Assembly: GCF_032854445.1 (NCBI RefSeq)
Contig: NC_088307.1
Location: forward strand, 16,876,017-16,940,016
Source of the DNA: Liolophura sinensis
Lineage: Eukaryota > Mollusca > Polyplacophora > Chitonida > Chitonidae
Length of the DNA: 64,000 bases
Direction of reading: 5' to 3'
The notes below the pieces were generated by a model that had not been told where the DNA came from, ran no database searches, and saw nothing but the letters and a program-made list of their open reading frames with translations. This document shows positions 1 through 14,400 of this stretch, in pieces (the first letter of the stretch is position 1; each line of letters begins with the position of its first letter). A program made the position numbers and the translations under genes.

Positions 1-2470
1 TGCCAAGTTCCATGAACCCATTAAGTCTTCATTGTTGTTTATGACACCCCGTGAGGAGCCATTTTCGACTGAATTTGACAAAGGCTGAACAGAACTTGAC
101 CCCAGTGGATCAAAGAAGTTGAGGTCTGAAGAGGCATGAGTCCCATCATCCTGTAGATTGCGCATGTTCGCCGCAGCGACTTGACGAAGAGAGCTCCCAG
201 AATTAGTACGGAACGCAGGAGATCTCGACAGTGAGGCCTGCCGCGTGGGAGGGGAGACAATCGGAGACTGCTCAAGGGTACGTGCATCCTCCCAGCTGTC
301 TGGTGAACTTTCGTGATTAGGGTCGCAGAGCGGGTCAAAGTTTGTGGAGGCTGGGGCAGGTTTTTCTGGCGACAAATGAATCAATGGCTTCTCCGCCACA
401 GGGGGTGGTGTTTTCTCTACAACTGGTAATGTTGGCATGGGTTTTGTCCCTTTCCCTGCAGACATTTGTCGTCGTTTTGTTCTTGGTGCCGGGATAGGTG
501 GACTGGGACTTACCCATGGTGAATCCTGACCAGAAGGCGGAGTCATGTATGTTTGATTGACAACAGTCCTGGGCTGATGAGAACCCTCCTCTTCCTCTAT
601 CAGTGAGACTCCTGCGATATCAAGCTCGCTGCTTCGGTCAGGGTCAGTATTGCTGGAGCGGTCAGCAGACGACAGGCTGTCCATGCTTGTCCCGTGCTGG
701 GGGTGGAAAATGAACAATGCTTCAAATCATAACTTTAATAGTTAACAGAATGGAAAATGTGTCATGCACAAAACTTCAAAGAAAATGAAAATAAATCACT
801 ACGCAAATGTACAAAATACAAGAAACTGTGTGCTTAGAAGATAATGGAGGCCCAAGCCCAAGGACCTCTAAAAGCAAGTTGAGATCAATAAAAGACAACA
901 GGGTTCTTCCTCAAAACTTGATGTACATGTGGTGCATGTGCATAAGCCTGTTACAAAGAATAACTTAAAGAGCTACTTTCGTGTTAAGACAAGTATGTTT
1001 TAAAGACAAGATCAAATGATAAGGGTTGAGGTAGTTCGAACTGTTTTCTTAAATTGTAGAAAAAAACACATTGTATTAAAGCCGTTGGTGTTAGTTCACG
1101 GGGATAATATGGAAACAAAAGTTTTCTGCCGTTTCCAATTTTGCCTGGTGTGACATCATGCAAGAAAACTTGACGTCACCTATTACCGGCTTATAGCACA
1201 AATGACGTACGTTCAAACGCACATGACGTCATTCCAGCGTAACTGCATTATGCGACGTAATATCAGCCTGATTCATGATCACATCAGGAAAATTTTACAG
1301 AAATGCCGACTTATAGGGGTTAAATATAACTTATAGGGGGTAAATATAACTTATAGGGGTTAAATAGTGTTATTCAGCGAAAATCTTTTTGAACCATGGT
1401 GCTTGCTATATTCCATAGGGTATTCTTCATACCATTTTAATACTTCAACCTAGCATCTCTTAGGACTGAAGTAACACTTTAGATAACCCCAATGACCTTG
1501 ATAGACAGATAGAAACACCATACATAATAGACCCAAATTCATACGCTTTGGTTTCAAGGGAGCCATGGATCAGACATCAATGTGACTGCAGGCCTCGACT
1601 TACCCCCGGTATAACTAACTCCATACTGGCTGACTTCCGCATGGCATTCTGTATGTCTGGGTCCTCTAACAGGTTAATGCTAATCCGACTGTACTCCAGC
1701 CTGGGATCACTGTCATCAACGCTCTTCTCTGACAGCAGCCTGTAGTTACGGGTTGTCTGCCCTGACCTGTAATACAGGTATCTTAGGATCTGACATTTAT
1801 CATTTTACATATATACATAGACATCACTTTTGTTGTACATTTTGATATTTCACACTCAGACGCCATGATGTGAAAAATGACATATTTTGTTTTATGACGC
1901 TCCAATCTGAGTTCAGCAGGATGAGGTGATAACTTTAGTCAACCCACTCGATGCCACGATGCCTCAATGCCACGATGCCTCAAAGCTTCGACACTATCTA
2001 GTCCACAACACACTTCATAATGTATAGTCACCCATTAGACCCAGGATTCATTCCAAATGTTACATGTATTTCAATACCTCATCACGCCACATCTGTGACC
2101 ATCTGTTTTTGATATCCAAGACTTCCCATTCTATCCAAGCATATACTTAAACTTATGACTTTTGTTCTGCTGTTTTGTGGAAAAGAGTTCTGTCGACATA
2201 TGATAAAAGTTTGTCATTGACTTCAGGGGCCCGTTTCACAAAGCGCACGTAACGTTACGTGTATGTAACTACCATGGCGACCAGTTCTGTGGGTAGTACG
2301 TCATCATGACAGTTATGTTGACATGGGCTTTCATTTAAATATCATTTTAACACTGAAATGGTTTTATTGGATTGATCTCTAAGAACTCACCGTATAAGTT
2401 TGTCTGGCTGTGAAGGTCGTCCAATGTCGCTGCCTGAGGAGGTTGACCTTGGGGGTGGGGGGCGCTGGGG
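1..2470 (-). CDS. DENND1: DENND1 exons 18-20: Ser/Pro-rich C-terminal tail, truncated by the window edge
   Basis: Exon 18 (2470-2391) is Pro-rich (PQRPPPPR). Exon 19 (1766-1604) contains [20 protein letters not shown], which aligns with the LLED segment of vertebrate connecdenns and resembles a clathrin-box or adaptor-binding region. Exon 20 (696 to at least 1) encodes 232 residues with an acidic patch (SLIEEEEG), a Pro-rich run [11 protein letters not shown] (PxxxPR, an SH3-ligand type), and two DPL motifs in NFDPL and NFFDPL, reminiscent of adaptin-ear ligands. The frame is still open at base 1. The binding assignments are inferences from motif shape. Confidence 0.88.
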
Positions 2471-5400
2471 CTGAGGAACCAGACAGAGTTACCGGTTAGT
2501 ACACAAAAGCTCTGGCCAAATCAGGCAACACTCAGCAGAACTTATAAAAAACAATAACTGAGAAACAGAATTATAAAATTTAACTTAAAAGGAAATTTAT
2601 TACGATAAGTAGAGAATTACAACATACAACAGAATCATTTGCTTGATGATTTACTTGTAACTATTAATATAGTTTACTTTTATAGTGGATTAACGGAATT
2701 AAATTGCGACATATCTACATAAGCAAAGATGGTATCACAATGCTGATACATGTATACTAGCATACTATAAATATGTACATCATGCAATGAATGGTTAGTT
2801 TTAACAACTTCAAGCTTCAAAATGAAAAGAAGGAAATACTTTTAATTGCTAACATAAACTTTCAGTATGTGGTGTTTTTTTGTTGTTTTTGTTTCTTTTT
2901 TTTTGTTTTTGTTTTATCTTTTGCTAGGTGATTTGCTTTCTTTCAAGTTATAACCAAAGCATTGATATTCTTGAGTCAACCCTTGGAATGATTGAATGCA
3001 TGATTATGGCTTTATGATCGAGTCACTTGGAATGATTGAATGCATGATTATGGCTTTATAATCGGGTCACTTGGAATGATTAAATGCATGATTATGGTTT
3101 TATAATCGGGTCACTTCGGCAATGTTTCAGCCATATTGTGTCGAGTTCTACACACATATATTTTCAAGTCTTGGCATGTGTTTAACATGTCATAGAATAA
3201 TCTTTATTCATTTATTCTGCTCACACTTACTACTTTCCTACAGACTATCATCAAATACAGATACAAGTGGAAATAGAGTGGAGAAAAAAAAAGTATAAAC
3301 TTTCTAATGGTGTGAGCCTTAAAAGCAAAGTAATGTCCTGTATATTTGTTTGTGTGTTTTTCAACACTTATAAAGGTATAAAATTGAAACCATGAAATGA
3401 ATTCACCAAACACCTTGCAAACAACACATATTTTAAGGGAGAACACTTCCCAGGGTAAAACTGCAAATCAACCTGATCTCCATTACATCAAGCAAAAGTA
3501 ATAAAAATCTGATTGTACCAACAGCCCATCATGCCCAAAACTACCAGCCAAACAAACAATTCATGCAAAAAAAAAAACAAACAACATAACCAATGGGCAG
3601 GGCAATATGCTATGATAATCATGCTTCAATGTTACAATCCATTTAGACTATCAAGGGCGACAAGATTTTTCACTGATTCCAGCATAGCCAATATTTTCGC
3701 CGGTGATCTTAATTATATATATTGATGTACAAATAGGTCCCAGTTTTGTTTTCATACATGTGTCTACCAGATACAACTTCTTTTCACGCCTGTCTCTAAT
3801 AATTGGTTATGTTAGAGTTAACACTCACAGGTACATCTGACACACGGGGGAAAGTCTCTACCCTTCCTACTTATGATTACCCAGGATATGCCCGAGGTAC
3901 TGAGCTGGTGACTTCCACCATATCACACAAGATAAAGCCTACAGTATATACACGTATGTATATCTAACAGACCTGCTCTCATTTGATGCCTTATCAAAAA
4001 GGAACGTGTTTATGTCAAAACCTTAATTTCTCTAAAATGTCTTGAATAAAATTTAACATTTGAAAGACAATTTAATTGGATGAATTTGACAAGTTTTGCT
4101 GAAATTATGTATTCTTATTCCTTATTTCAATTTTAAAACGCAAGAAAAACAACTTCAAATACAATATATGAAAAGAATAAATTTGATTAATATGGTCAAA
4201 GAAATGTGTTTTATATGATTGTACACACTGGGACCTAGAGTTTTTCCGGAACATATCCAAATGAGCAGTATGACATTAAGACAGTTATTATTCTTACAAT
4301 AGCATCACTGAAATTCAAAATTTCAATAAATGATTTTGTGGTCAAAGTATATGAAAATTCAGAATCAGAAACAAGGCTCATTGCTGTAAATGTTATTGAT
4401 TTGTCTTTTTTTTTTTTTATTGAGGTTTAACATTGCCAAATATCACTGAAATTGACTGATTTAAATGAGGTTCATAGGGTGTAGCATAATCCTGTTTTAC
4501 ATCCTAGAGAAAACCGCTGCCCTTTAAAGGCTGCAATGTACATGTGCCTTTTCATAAGAAATTGCAAATACACCTACCTAGCAACTTTAAGCCAAAACAA
4601 GGGCCAATCAGCATTAATGAGAGAGAAATTCTATTAAAAAGGTCCTAACACTCCCCAGGCTTTTTTCCTATTAATCTAAATATTTCTGGGATGGGTTTGC
4701 TTTAGAATAACACAGTATATGTCTAACAAAATTAGAGTATTTACAGTTTAGTGTCAAATCATGTCACTGTTAGCGACAGGTCAAATCAAAGACAAGATCA
4801 GATGTCAAGAGTGTTAACTCAACAGTCTGGGGTAGGCCGGTTCAAGTCTGGGATAAGCCAGTGCCTCCCCAGCTCTAACCAGCTACGCTAGCCTGCCAGG
4901 CTAACATGCCTAAACCACACATACGTATATGTAGATGTACATTCATTCTTTTGAACTTGAATCCAGCCTTGTGAGTGAAAGTAATTGACGAAACCTCACC
5001 AGGTCTTAATTTGAATAACAAGTATTTAGTTGCAAATTTTACCTGTTCTATGTCATAAAATCTAGGCAACCTAATGCCTCAAATTTTTCGCATATGAAAC
5101 ATCAGCTTTCAGTGCAATTTCTGCACATATTGAATGTGATTTTAAAGACAAAACTACACTGACTGAATTGGCCAATATCAATGCTCCACAAAAAGCGTGA
5201 TTTTATCAATCAACAAAGAAAAATGCCTTCAGAATATGCTTGAATAAACATCTTGCAAACAGGTAAAAGGTTGAAGAATTACAGTAGTATGAGTTTGTGA
5301 AATGGTTGGATGTTGTAAGTTTCAACTTGTTGGGCTGTTGCAGCAAATGACCTTCAGTAAAACTGGTGCATTGTAAAAGACAAATCTCTATTTAAAACAA

Positions 5401-8400
5401 TGTGTAAAACTCTAACTGAATTGCCTTAGGACAAGCACTCTTGTGGGCAAAGATTAGCGGTAAACAGCAAAACCCATCAGGCTATTCTACCAGCCTACAG
5501 TTACCGGTATAGTACTCCTCTTACCTAGATGTCTTTATACATGTACAGCAAGTAGAAAAACCTTAAAGATAATACATAGGCCATCTGACCAGACCTAACT
5601 AATCCGAGAAATCCAACTAAAGCAAACATCAATTACCTCCACAAAATATGTTTTAAAAAAACAGCCTGAATGAATCTGTGAAATATGTAGACCAAAAAAA
5701 AAAAAAATAACAACAAAACAAGACGTAGTGTTTCACTAAACATGAAGTAAGTGCGCGTTCTGTTTTGTGAACCATTTTGATGATCTGGGTCAGATAAACA
5801 TTGACGTGTAAAGTATACTACATTCCTTGTGAAGTAGAACAGCAAGCCTTGTGAAGTAGAACAGCAGGCCTTGTGAGTGAAAAAGTAGACTGCTTCTCAA
5901 TGAACAGAAAATGTTGACAGGAAATACTGACAGCAGTACACGTATATTAAATAAGCTAATTTAGAGAATTTGTATCTAGCACTAAATATGAGTAATTTAT
6001 GAATGGATTTTAAGCTTGTGTTCAAACTTGATCTGAGGGGTCAAAGGTGAGTCTGCACAAAAAAGGTCATGAAGGTCAGTCAATACTTGGAATACACGTA
6101 CTTCATATGGAAACCAAAAACCAACTGAAACCAAGAAAATTGTTAAATACAGTATGCCAAACTTACAGCTCCAGAACTTCTCTTGAGGTTTCACAAAATG
6201 AACCTGCACACTAAATTTTATCAAAATAGGATAATATTTTGAGACACTGTGCGATAGTGAGAGTGTGACAGACGAACAGACTGACACAAATTGGTTCCCT
6301 TGGTTTTTGTGAAACTGTGGGATAAAAATAAACCCTGAATCTTAATCATTTATCCTGTTTAGAGATGATAATTCTTATGGGGGGGGGGGACTGAAGATTA
6401 CCTATTCGCAAATAAATGCAAGTTTTTTCTTTTTTGAAGGGGCGAGGGGTGAGGTGGAGGTAGGTGCAGGGAGAGAGATTTACGAAATTCTCTGAGTGTG
6501 GTTATAAATCAACCTGATTTTCTCTAATTAAGAATTTTTCACTTATACAATGGGGCTTCATACTTTTATGGGTGAGGATTTATTTATTTATTTATTTATT
6601 TGATTGGTGTTTTACGCCATACTCAAGAATATTTCACTTATACAACGGCGACCAGCATTATGGTGGGTGGAAACCGGGCACAGCCTGGGGGAAAACCCAC
6701 GATCATCCGCAGGTTGCTGCCAGACCTTCCCACGTACGGTCGGAGAGGAAGCAAGCATGAGCTGGACTTGAACTCACAGCAACCGCATTGGTGAGAGACT
6801 CCCGCGCTAACCAACTGAGCCACGAAAGCCCCTTATGGGTGGAGGAAACAGGAGTGTACAAGATATTGACCAAATTTCATATCGGTGACATGCGGATATA
6901 CTAACCTTGTTTTCCAGTTATCACGCTCTGTTACTTGTCAAAACAAAATATAATCCATGCAAAATGTCCAAATATGGGCATTAATCGAGAGAGTTTGCGA
7001 GAAATATTAATATCTTTCTCTTTTATTTTTTCAACTTTTTTTTTCACTATTACTGAGTGTAATACATGTACATCAATCTGTGATCAATATGAATCGGGTA
7101 AAAATTCTGTGTTTAGTTATCTACGATTTAACAACAAACGCATCGACATGTAGGTAATATACACCTACTTGCCTGTGAATAAGTAGGTGTTAAAATCAGA
7201 TATCAAATGCGGTTTGAACAGGTATTAACACAGGTGCATGTAGCATAGGTAGATCAAGACACACACAAAAAAAAAAAAACAGGTCAGATTTCAGGAATGG
7301 GGTCAGCCACACGATGTTCACCTCATTTATAGTTAATAACCAAAGGACACAGGTTCAAGCAGTGGCGGCCACAGTCAATTCGACATCGTGAACGCAATGA
7401 AACTGATTAAGTTCTTCATGGTTTTAATCCCTCCACTTTCCCACTTTTTCTGTACTGTGTGATCTGAAAAAATGCTGAAGGCTACTCAAATAAATATCAT
7501 ATCTTCACGAGAAAATCTGATGCATTCAGCCTCCAAAAATGCTTGCTTCTCAACCCAAAACTGAATAACTGGATACATTGAAGGTAAAGAGGCCATTTGT
7601 CAATGAATAGATATTCATGTGTTCCTTAAGTGCACACTGATTCCAGAAAGTGCAAGCTTTAACAGTGTGTATTAACAGTGTGTACCTCACACACTTTACC
7701 TGGCAGCAACTCATGGTCACAGACCTCAAACTCTCACTAGAAAGTAGTGAAACATATGATTTAACTGCACCAAGCAGATGGCTTTCCTAAAAAATTGACG
7801 TGTCTCCCACAACTGACTTATCAATGATCAACAAACTATCTTTGGCCAATCAGGAAGTGCAATAAAAAGTAGCTTTGACACAGAAAACGGCACACCTGGT
7901 GTTGTCAGTTAAATACCTTGCGTCACCCCTCTGCTAGTGACAGTCAAAGATTGAGTGAAGTTGAAACTTTACTGTGGGGAACACTGTAATGCAAGTATTG
8001 CCTTGTTTATTTATTTATTTATTTATTTATTTATTTGATTGGTGTTTTATGCCGTACTCAAGAATATTTTACTTTTACGATGGCGGCCAGCATTATGGTG
8101 GGAGGAAACCGGGCAGAGCCCAGGGCAAACCCATGACCATCGGCAGGTTGCTGACAGACCTTCCTACCTATGGCCGGAGAGGAAGCCAGCATGAGATGGA
8201 CTTGAACTCACAGCGACTGCAAAGGTGAGAGGCTCCTGGGTCATTACGCTGCGCTAGCATGCTAACCAACTGAGCCACGGAGGCCCCTGTATTGTCTTGG
8301 TCATATTCTCTAAAAGTTTAACTGGTAGACGGACCGATTTGTTCCACTCCCAAAACGCAGCAGGAAGGTGGAAAAATGCATAATACTGGTACATAGGGAT

Positions 8401-11400
8401 GGTATGGATTCACTAAAGTATAATGTATATATGTATGTATAAGATTAATCCTTTCGTAGATTTTAAATTTTTAAATTTGACTAGGATACTAAATTCCAGC
8501 AATCCAATCATGTCACTGCACCAATTCTTGTACATTTCAGGAAAATGGCGAAAACTGATGCCTAAATACTAGTCTAAAGAGATGACTAAGCATATTTATC
8601 TTATGGGCGTGGGTAACATGTGGGAAGCTTGTGGCTAACTGTTCTTGTGAAGAACATGCCTCAAAGTCAGGCAGCCTGTTGTCAGCTTTTAGCACCACAA
8701 ACATTCAGCACATAGGTAAAATGTACCTACCCCTACCACATACTAAAACTAACAACATTCTGATAGCTGCGTGCCTTAATCACAGGGAATCTGCTGACAA
8801 CTGTGAGCATCATGCTCATACTGAATGTATAAGTTGCTATCTTTATTGAACACCTTAATCCTTATTAAAAATAAAAGTATTCATAGTTCTAAATTGATGT
8901 AGCTGCTCTAGGCCAATCATCAGTACACTCTTTAGTCACGTGACTAAAGTACTGAAGGTGAAAACAAACTGAATGTAATTTTATTTATCAGCCCAATTCA
9001 AACATAACTCAATGTGATATCTACCATTAACCATAAAATAAACTCTTTCTCAAGGCCTTTCAGCAAAATAAAGAACTTTCACGGAATTCAAGGAACCTAA
9101 TAATGATCTTTTTTTTTAGACCCCTGCTTGACGTTTGTCGTGTGTCGTGATGTTCACCAACTGTGATGTTTTCTACTGACTCCTGCTTGCATTCAACTCT
9201 TGCCTAACAGTTTATGCGCTATATACCTCATACACTAGTTGTGTGCCATGATGTTCAGCAATTTTGATGTTTTCTACTGACTCCTGCTTGCATTCAACTC
9301 TTGCCTAACAGTTTATGTGCTATATGACTCGCACACTAGTTGTGTGCCATGATGTTCACCAACTGTGATGTTTTCTACTGGCTACTGCTTGTCTTCAACT
9401 CTTGCCTAACAGTTTATGCGCTACATGCTTCACAGACTAGTTGTGTGCCGTGATGTTCACCAACTGTAATGTTTTCTACTGACTCCTGCTTGCATTCAAC
9501 TCTTGCCTAACAGTTTATGCGCTACATGCCTCACACAGTACTGTTGTGTGCTGTGATGTTCACCAACTGTGATGTTTTCTACTGACTCCTGCTTGCATTC
9601 AACTCTTGCCTAACAGTTTATGCGCTATATACCTCATACACTAGTTGTGTGCCATGATGTTCAGCAATTTTGATGTTTTCTACTGACTCCTGCTTGCATT
9701 CAACTCTTGCCTAACAGTTTATGCGCTACATGCCTCACACACTAGTTGTGTGCCATGATGTTCAGAAACTTTGATGTTTTCTATTGACTCCTGCTTGCAT
9801 TCAACTCTTGCCTAACAGTTTATGCGCTACATGCCTCACACACTGTTGTGTGCCGTGATGTTCACCAACTGTAATGTTTTCTACTGACTCCTGCTTGCAT
9901 TCAACTCTTGCCTAGCAGTTTATGCGCTATATGCCTCACACACTGTTGTGTGCCGTGATGTTTACCAACTGTAATGTTTTCTACTGACTCCTGCTTGCAA
10001 TCAACTCTTGCCTAACAGTTCATGCGCTACATGCCTCACACAGTACTGTTGTGTGCCATGATGTCCACCAACTGTAATGTTTTCTACTGACTCCTGCTTG
10101 CAATCAACTCTTGCCTAACAGTTTATGCGCTACATGCCTCATACACTGTTGTGTGCTGTGATGTTCACCAACTGTAATGTTTTCTACTGACTCCTGTTTG
10201 CAATCAACTCTTGCCTAACAGTTTATGCGTTACATGCCTCATACACTGTTGTGTGTTGTGATGTTCACCAACTGTAATGTTTTCTACTGACTCCTGCTTG
10301 CTTTCAACTCTTGCCTAACAGTTTATGCGCCATATGCCTCACACACTGTTGTGTGCCGTTATGTTCACCTACCCTGGTGGCTGTCAGGACAGGTCCCACA
10401 ATAGTTGAGGGTCTAGTTTGCCGACCGATAGGTCTAGTAGTGGGAACCTCTTTAACACTACTGTACGATCGAACACCTGTCCCCTCATCCTGGAAAAATA
10501 ACCCTCCAGCTTTAAGGGAAAGTAATTAACATTGACAGGGCTGCTGCTGTTTCTTGAAAATGTCATTGCTATCAGGGCTTCACTTTCGAAGAGATTGTGG
10601 GAATCAGATTCCTGTCATTCCCATAAACCAAAACTAGTGAAATTCTCTTTCCACAGAATATGCATTATTTCATTAAATCATGAATGGATGGAATCCGCAA
10701 AATCTTAATGCATTAAAGATTTTTTTTGTTTTTTTTCGTGGTAGTAAATTTGAACTAGATTCTTGTGGATTCCTGCTCAGGTAATCTATGGAAATCCATA
10801 TTGATTCTGGTAACGAATGACAAAAGTTAAGCCCTGACTTAACAACACCCTAGTATATTTAGGATGGACTGTCACTTCCCCCCCCCCACCCTAACATGGG
10901 TTACTCAAAGCATGTCTCACTGGGTTGTACAGTGAATCTCTACTCTGCATAGCAACTAATAAAGTTCAGATCCTTGTTCAATTCACATAAACTTGTTCCC
11001 CCTGTTTTTCACCATTTCCATCACCACAAGGTAGGGATTCCACAACATCACCCAGGGTAGCCTTGGTAACAGACTGGTCCATACAGATTTGAAGGGGTCC
11101 AAGGAATTTGCATGAGATCTCAGACAAAACAAGATTTCATGCAGACAACAGGAAAAAGGATGAAAAATAAAACAATGAACATAACATTAACTATAAATGC
11201 ATAAAGAAAGGAGGAAAAAGCTATAAAGTTATTAACCATGAATGATAATAATCTTACATTCTCGAATCAGGTTTTCATAATAACTGTTTACATACAGAGT
11301 GTTACATACTGACAGCCATTAACAGGTTAGCTACAATTTGTTACACAAATGCACGCTATGTGAGTATACATACACGTATATAAGTTATCATCTGTTACAG

Positions 11401-14400
11401 GTCTGCCAGTAACTTGCAGATGGTCGTGGGTTTCCCCTGAGCTCTGCCCGGTTTCCATCCACCATAATGCTGGCCGTCATCGTATAAGTGTAGTATTCTT
11501 GAGTATGGCGTAAAACACCAATCAAGTAAATAAATAAATAAATATCATCTGTTACAGAAATGTTACATCATTTAATCATTTCACAATAAAGCATGCTCTT
11601 ACCTTGTTCAGATTTCCAATTCGACTTTTTATGCCTTTGTAAGCTTTATGACCTGTAGAGCTCAGCTGGAGGAGAAAAAACAGTAATACGAAGCAAACTA
11701 TGAATATATTTTCCAAATAAACAAAGACAAAGACTGCATCATTTGTCAAAAGCTATAAATGTATACATACAATGTATAATTCCCTATAATTCTGACCACA
11801 TCATCACCCTGTTCCAATAAGTCGGTGAAAAAATTAGGTGAAATTTTTGGTGATATAAAGTATTACTCTGTAGGTGAAATTATTGGTGATATAAAGTATT
11901 ACTCTGTAGGTGAAATTTTTGGGGAGATAAAGTATTACTCTGAAGGTGAAATTATTGGTGATATGAAGTATTACTCTGTAGGTGAAATTATTGGTGATAT
12001 GAAGTATTACTCTGTAGGTGAAATTTTTGGGGAGATAAAGTATTACTCTGTAGGTGAAATTATTGGTGATATGAAGTATTACTCTGTAGGTGAAATTTTT
12101 GGGGAGATAAAGTATTACTCTGAAGGTGAAATTATTGGTGATATGAAGTATTACTCTGTAGGTGAAATTATTGGTGATATGAAGTATTACTCTGTAGGTG
12201 AAATTTTTGGGGAGATAAAGTATTACTCTGAAGGTGAAATTATTGGTGATATAAAGTATTACTCTGTAGGTGAAATTATTGGTGATATGAAGTATTACTC
12301 TGTAGGTGAAATTTTTGGGGAGATAAAGTATTACTCTGAAGGTGAAATTATTGGTGATATAAAATATTAATCTGTAACTTTATATGAATTTTCATCCACT
12401 AAACACCCTTCTATACTACAGCTGTTACAGCAAGGTGATAAATCAGTGAATAAGTGTTTGAAATACGTAATTTAATATATGTCCAATGGAATTTTATTAC
12501 AGGTGTTATTATCTATAAGTTTTTTCTTTTTTTCCAGACATAACTGACAGCCTGAAATATTAAAGGATAGGAAAGCAACCAAGATGCAGGTTTTTCATTC
12601 CACTCAGGGATGGGTCAGTAACCAAGTTTAACAGAGACCTTCGGAGAGGCATACTCAATACTATCCAGCATGTTATATGATGTAAGACCAAATGCCTTAT
12701 TTCAGGTTTTAAATTTATGGACTTTTTCAATGCAATTTTTCCAACTTAATTTTTGGATTATGGGAGTAATTTATGTTTTGGTTGACTTCCCAATATTAGG
12801 GCTTCACAGATGACATCATTTTTCTCAGTCTAGCCAAAGAAATGCACTCCAAATATGCATAAAACAGAATCAGGTAAATAACAAACAACAGTGAAGAAAT
12901 ACTGAATGCACTACAGTTTCATACACATGTTAAAATCACCCGGGGACTGGCACTATGAAGATGTGCTAGTAAACCAAACAAAAAGATGAACTGACAGGCA
13001 AAAAAACGACCTCAAAATAACATTACACAATTAAAAAGTCCACTGATGCAGCGGTTAAAATAGAACAAAATTCTGTTTGCATGAGCAACTTTCGCAGAAT
13101 GAAATTATGCTGTTAATGTCGAAGTACATCACAGAATAAAAACAACTGTTAGTTTGTCAAAGTTGGAATGAAACGTTTCGAAAGTAGCTTGGGAAAAAGC
13201 CAAAGTGGCTGAAAAAGGCCATAAATTAATGCACGGTTTCCCGTGCTGGCAGCTTTTGGCAGGAAACACCATATAAAACACCATATAAAACACCATAATT
13301 TATATAGGGTTTGCATACTGGTCTATATTCAGCAGCCATGTTGGAACAAATCACGAAGTTCCTCTACAAGGCCTGTGTTAAGATAGCTCCAATGTAGCTG
13401 TTAATCACATCATACTCTAACAATGAGCATAGGCTAACTCTCTGTAGTATGCACAAAATAATCACCACAGCAAAAAACACAACACTGACAAAATGCACAT
13501 GGTTATTTCAACTGCACACAAATATGTATATCAACACTGTCATATATATACACACTGCAACGGGAAACTCGATCCGACAGAGAATGTCCAAATGACAGTA
13601 AAACTCCTCCTTTTCATCCGTGACTTCATAAAAGTTTCATTGACAATTGTGATGTACTAAAGAAAAGAACGAAAAAGCTCAGAGCTTTGAATCGCCTTGA
13701 TACAAGCGGGAAGCAGTTTCACGAGATCCCCATTAGCCCTGAGCAGAATTGCTTACAAGTTTAAACTTGTACTGTGACAGCATTAATTTCAATTTAAACT
13801 AAATTCCAATTTGTCACATCCATATATACCTGGATGAAGGTATTAGTATTAAGGTTTATTTATTTTATTTATTTGCTTATTTATTTTATTATTTGCTGCT
13901 TACCACTCTACTGAAGATTTTTTTCACTTCCATGAAAGCAGTGTGTTGAAGAAACCTATGTGCCAGGGTTAAACCATCGACCTACAGCATGTTACTGCTG
14001 AACTTTTCCACGCTATACCTCAGCACTGGGTGTCATGAAGTGTGGTTGTTTTCACATAGACATACCAGCAAAACATGTCAGTAGTGCACGTATTTAGAAG
14101 TCGATTGTAAATCTATGAGCAGAGTAATAAAACTACGCCACTGAGTCCGTGAGAACAAACTCAAGTTTTCTTTAATGAAAGGACTGAGAGTCTGTTAGAA
14201 GTGTGTTCAATAACAGCATGGTGGCAAATTCGGGAGACTTATTTGTGACTGCAGTTTACTTAATCACACTGTTTGAATAAGGTGAAGGTCTTCAAAACAC
14301 TTGGTACTGGGCATGCTCATCTTTATCATCATTTATTTATTTATTTATTTATTTATTCAGTTGTAGTTTAATGCCAGTCAAGGATTTTTCACCTGTACGC

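Larger units (their letters stand above)
2471..11602 (-). other. Largest DENND1 intron (exon 17 to exon 18)
   Basis: 9.1 kb. It holds the 44-bp and 101-bp arrays, SINE A copies at 6575, 8006 and 11401, and an M1b MITE. The remainder is A+T-rich sequence in which I see no exon with plausible splice sites and family-like peptide, though a short tail exon could hide here. Confidence 0.7.

Noticed and set aside
9120..10375. CRISPR-like array of regular repeats
   Set aside because: Units are contiguous with no unique spacers and the locus is an animal gene intron; it is a minisatellite.
11825..12370. A 181-codon plus-strand frame of repeated [16 protein letters not shown] units
   Set aside because: It is entirely the 36-bp minisatellite; the period divisible by 3 explains the open frame, and it lies antisense in an intron.
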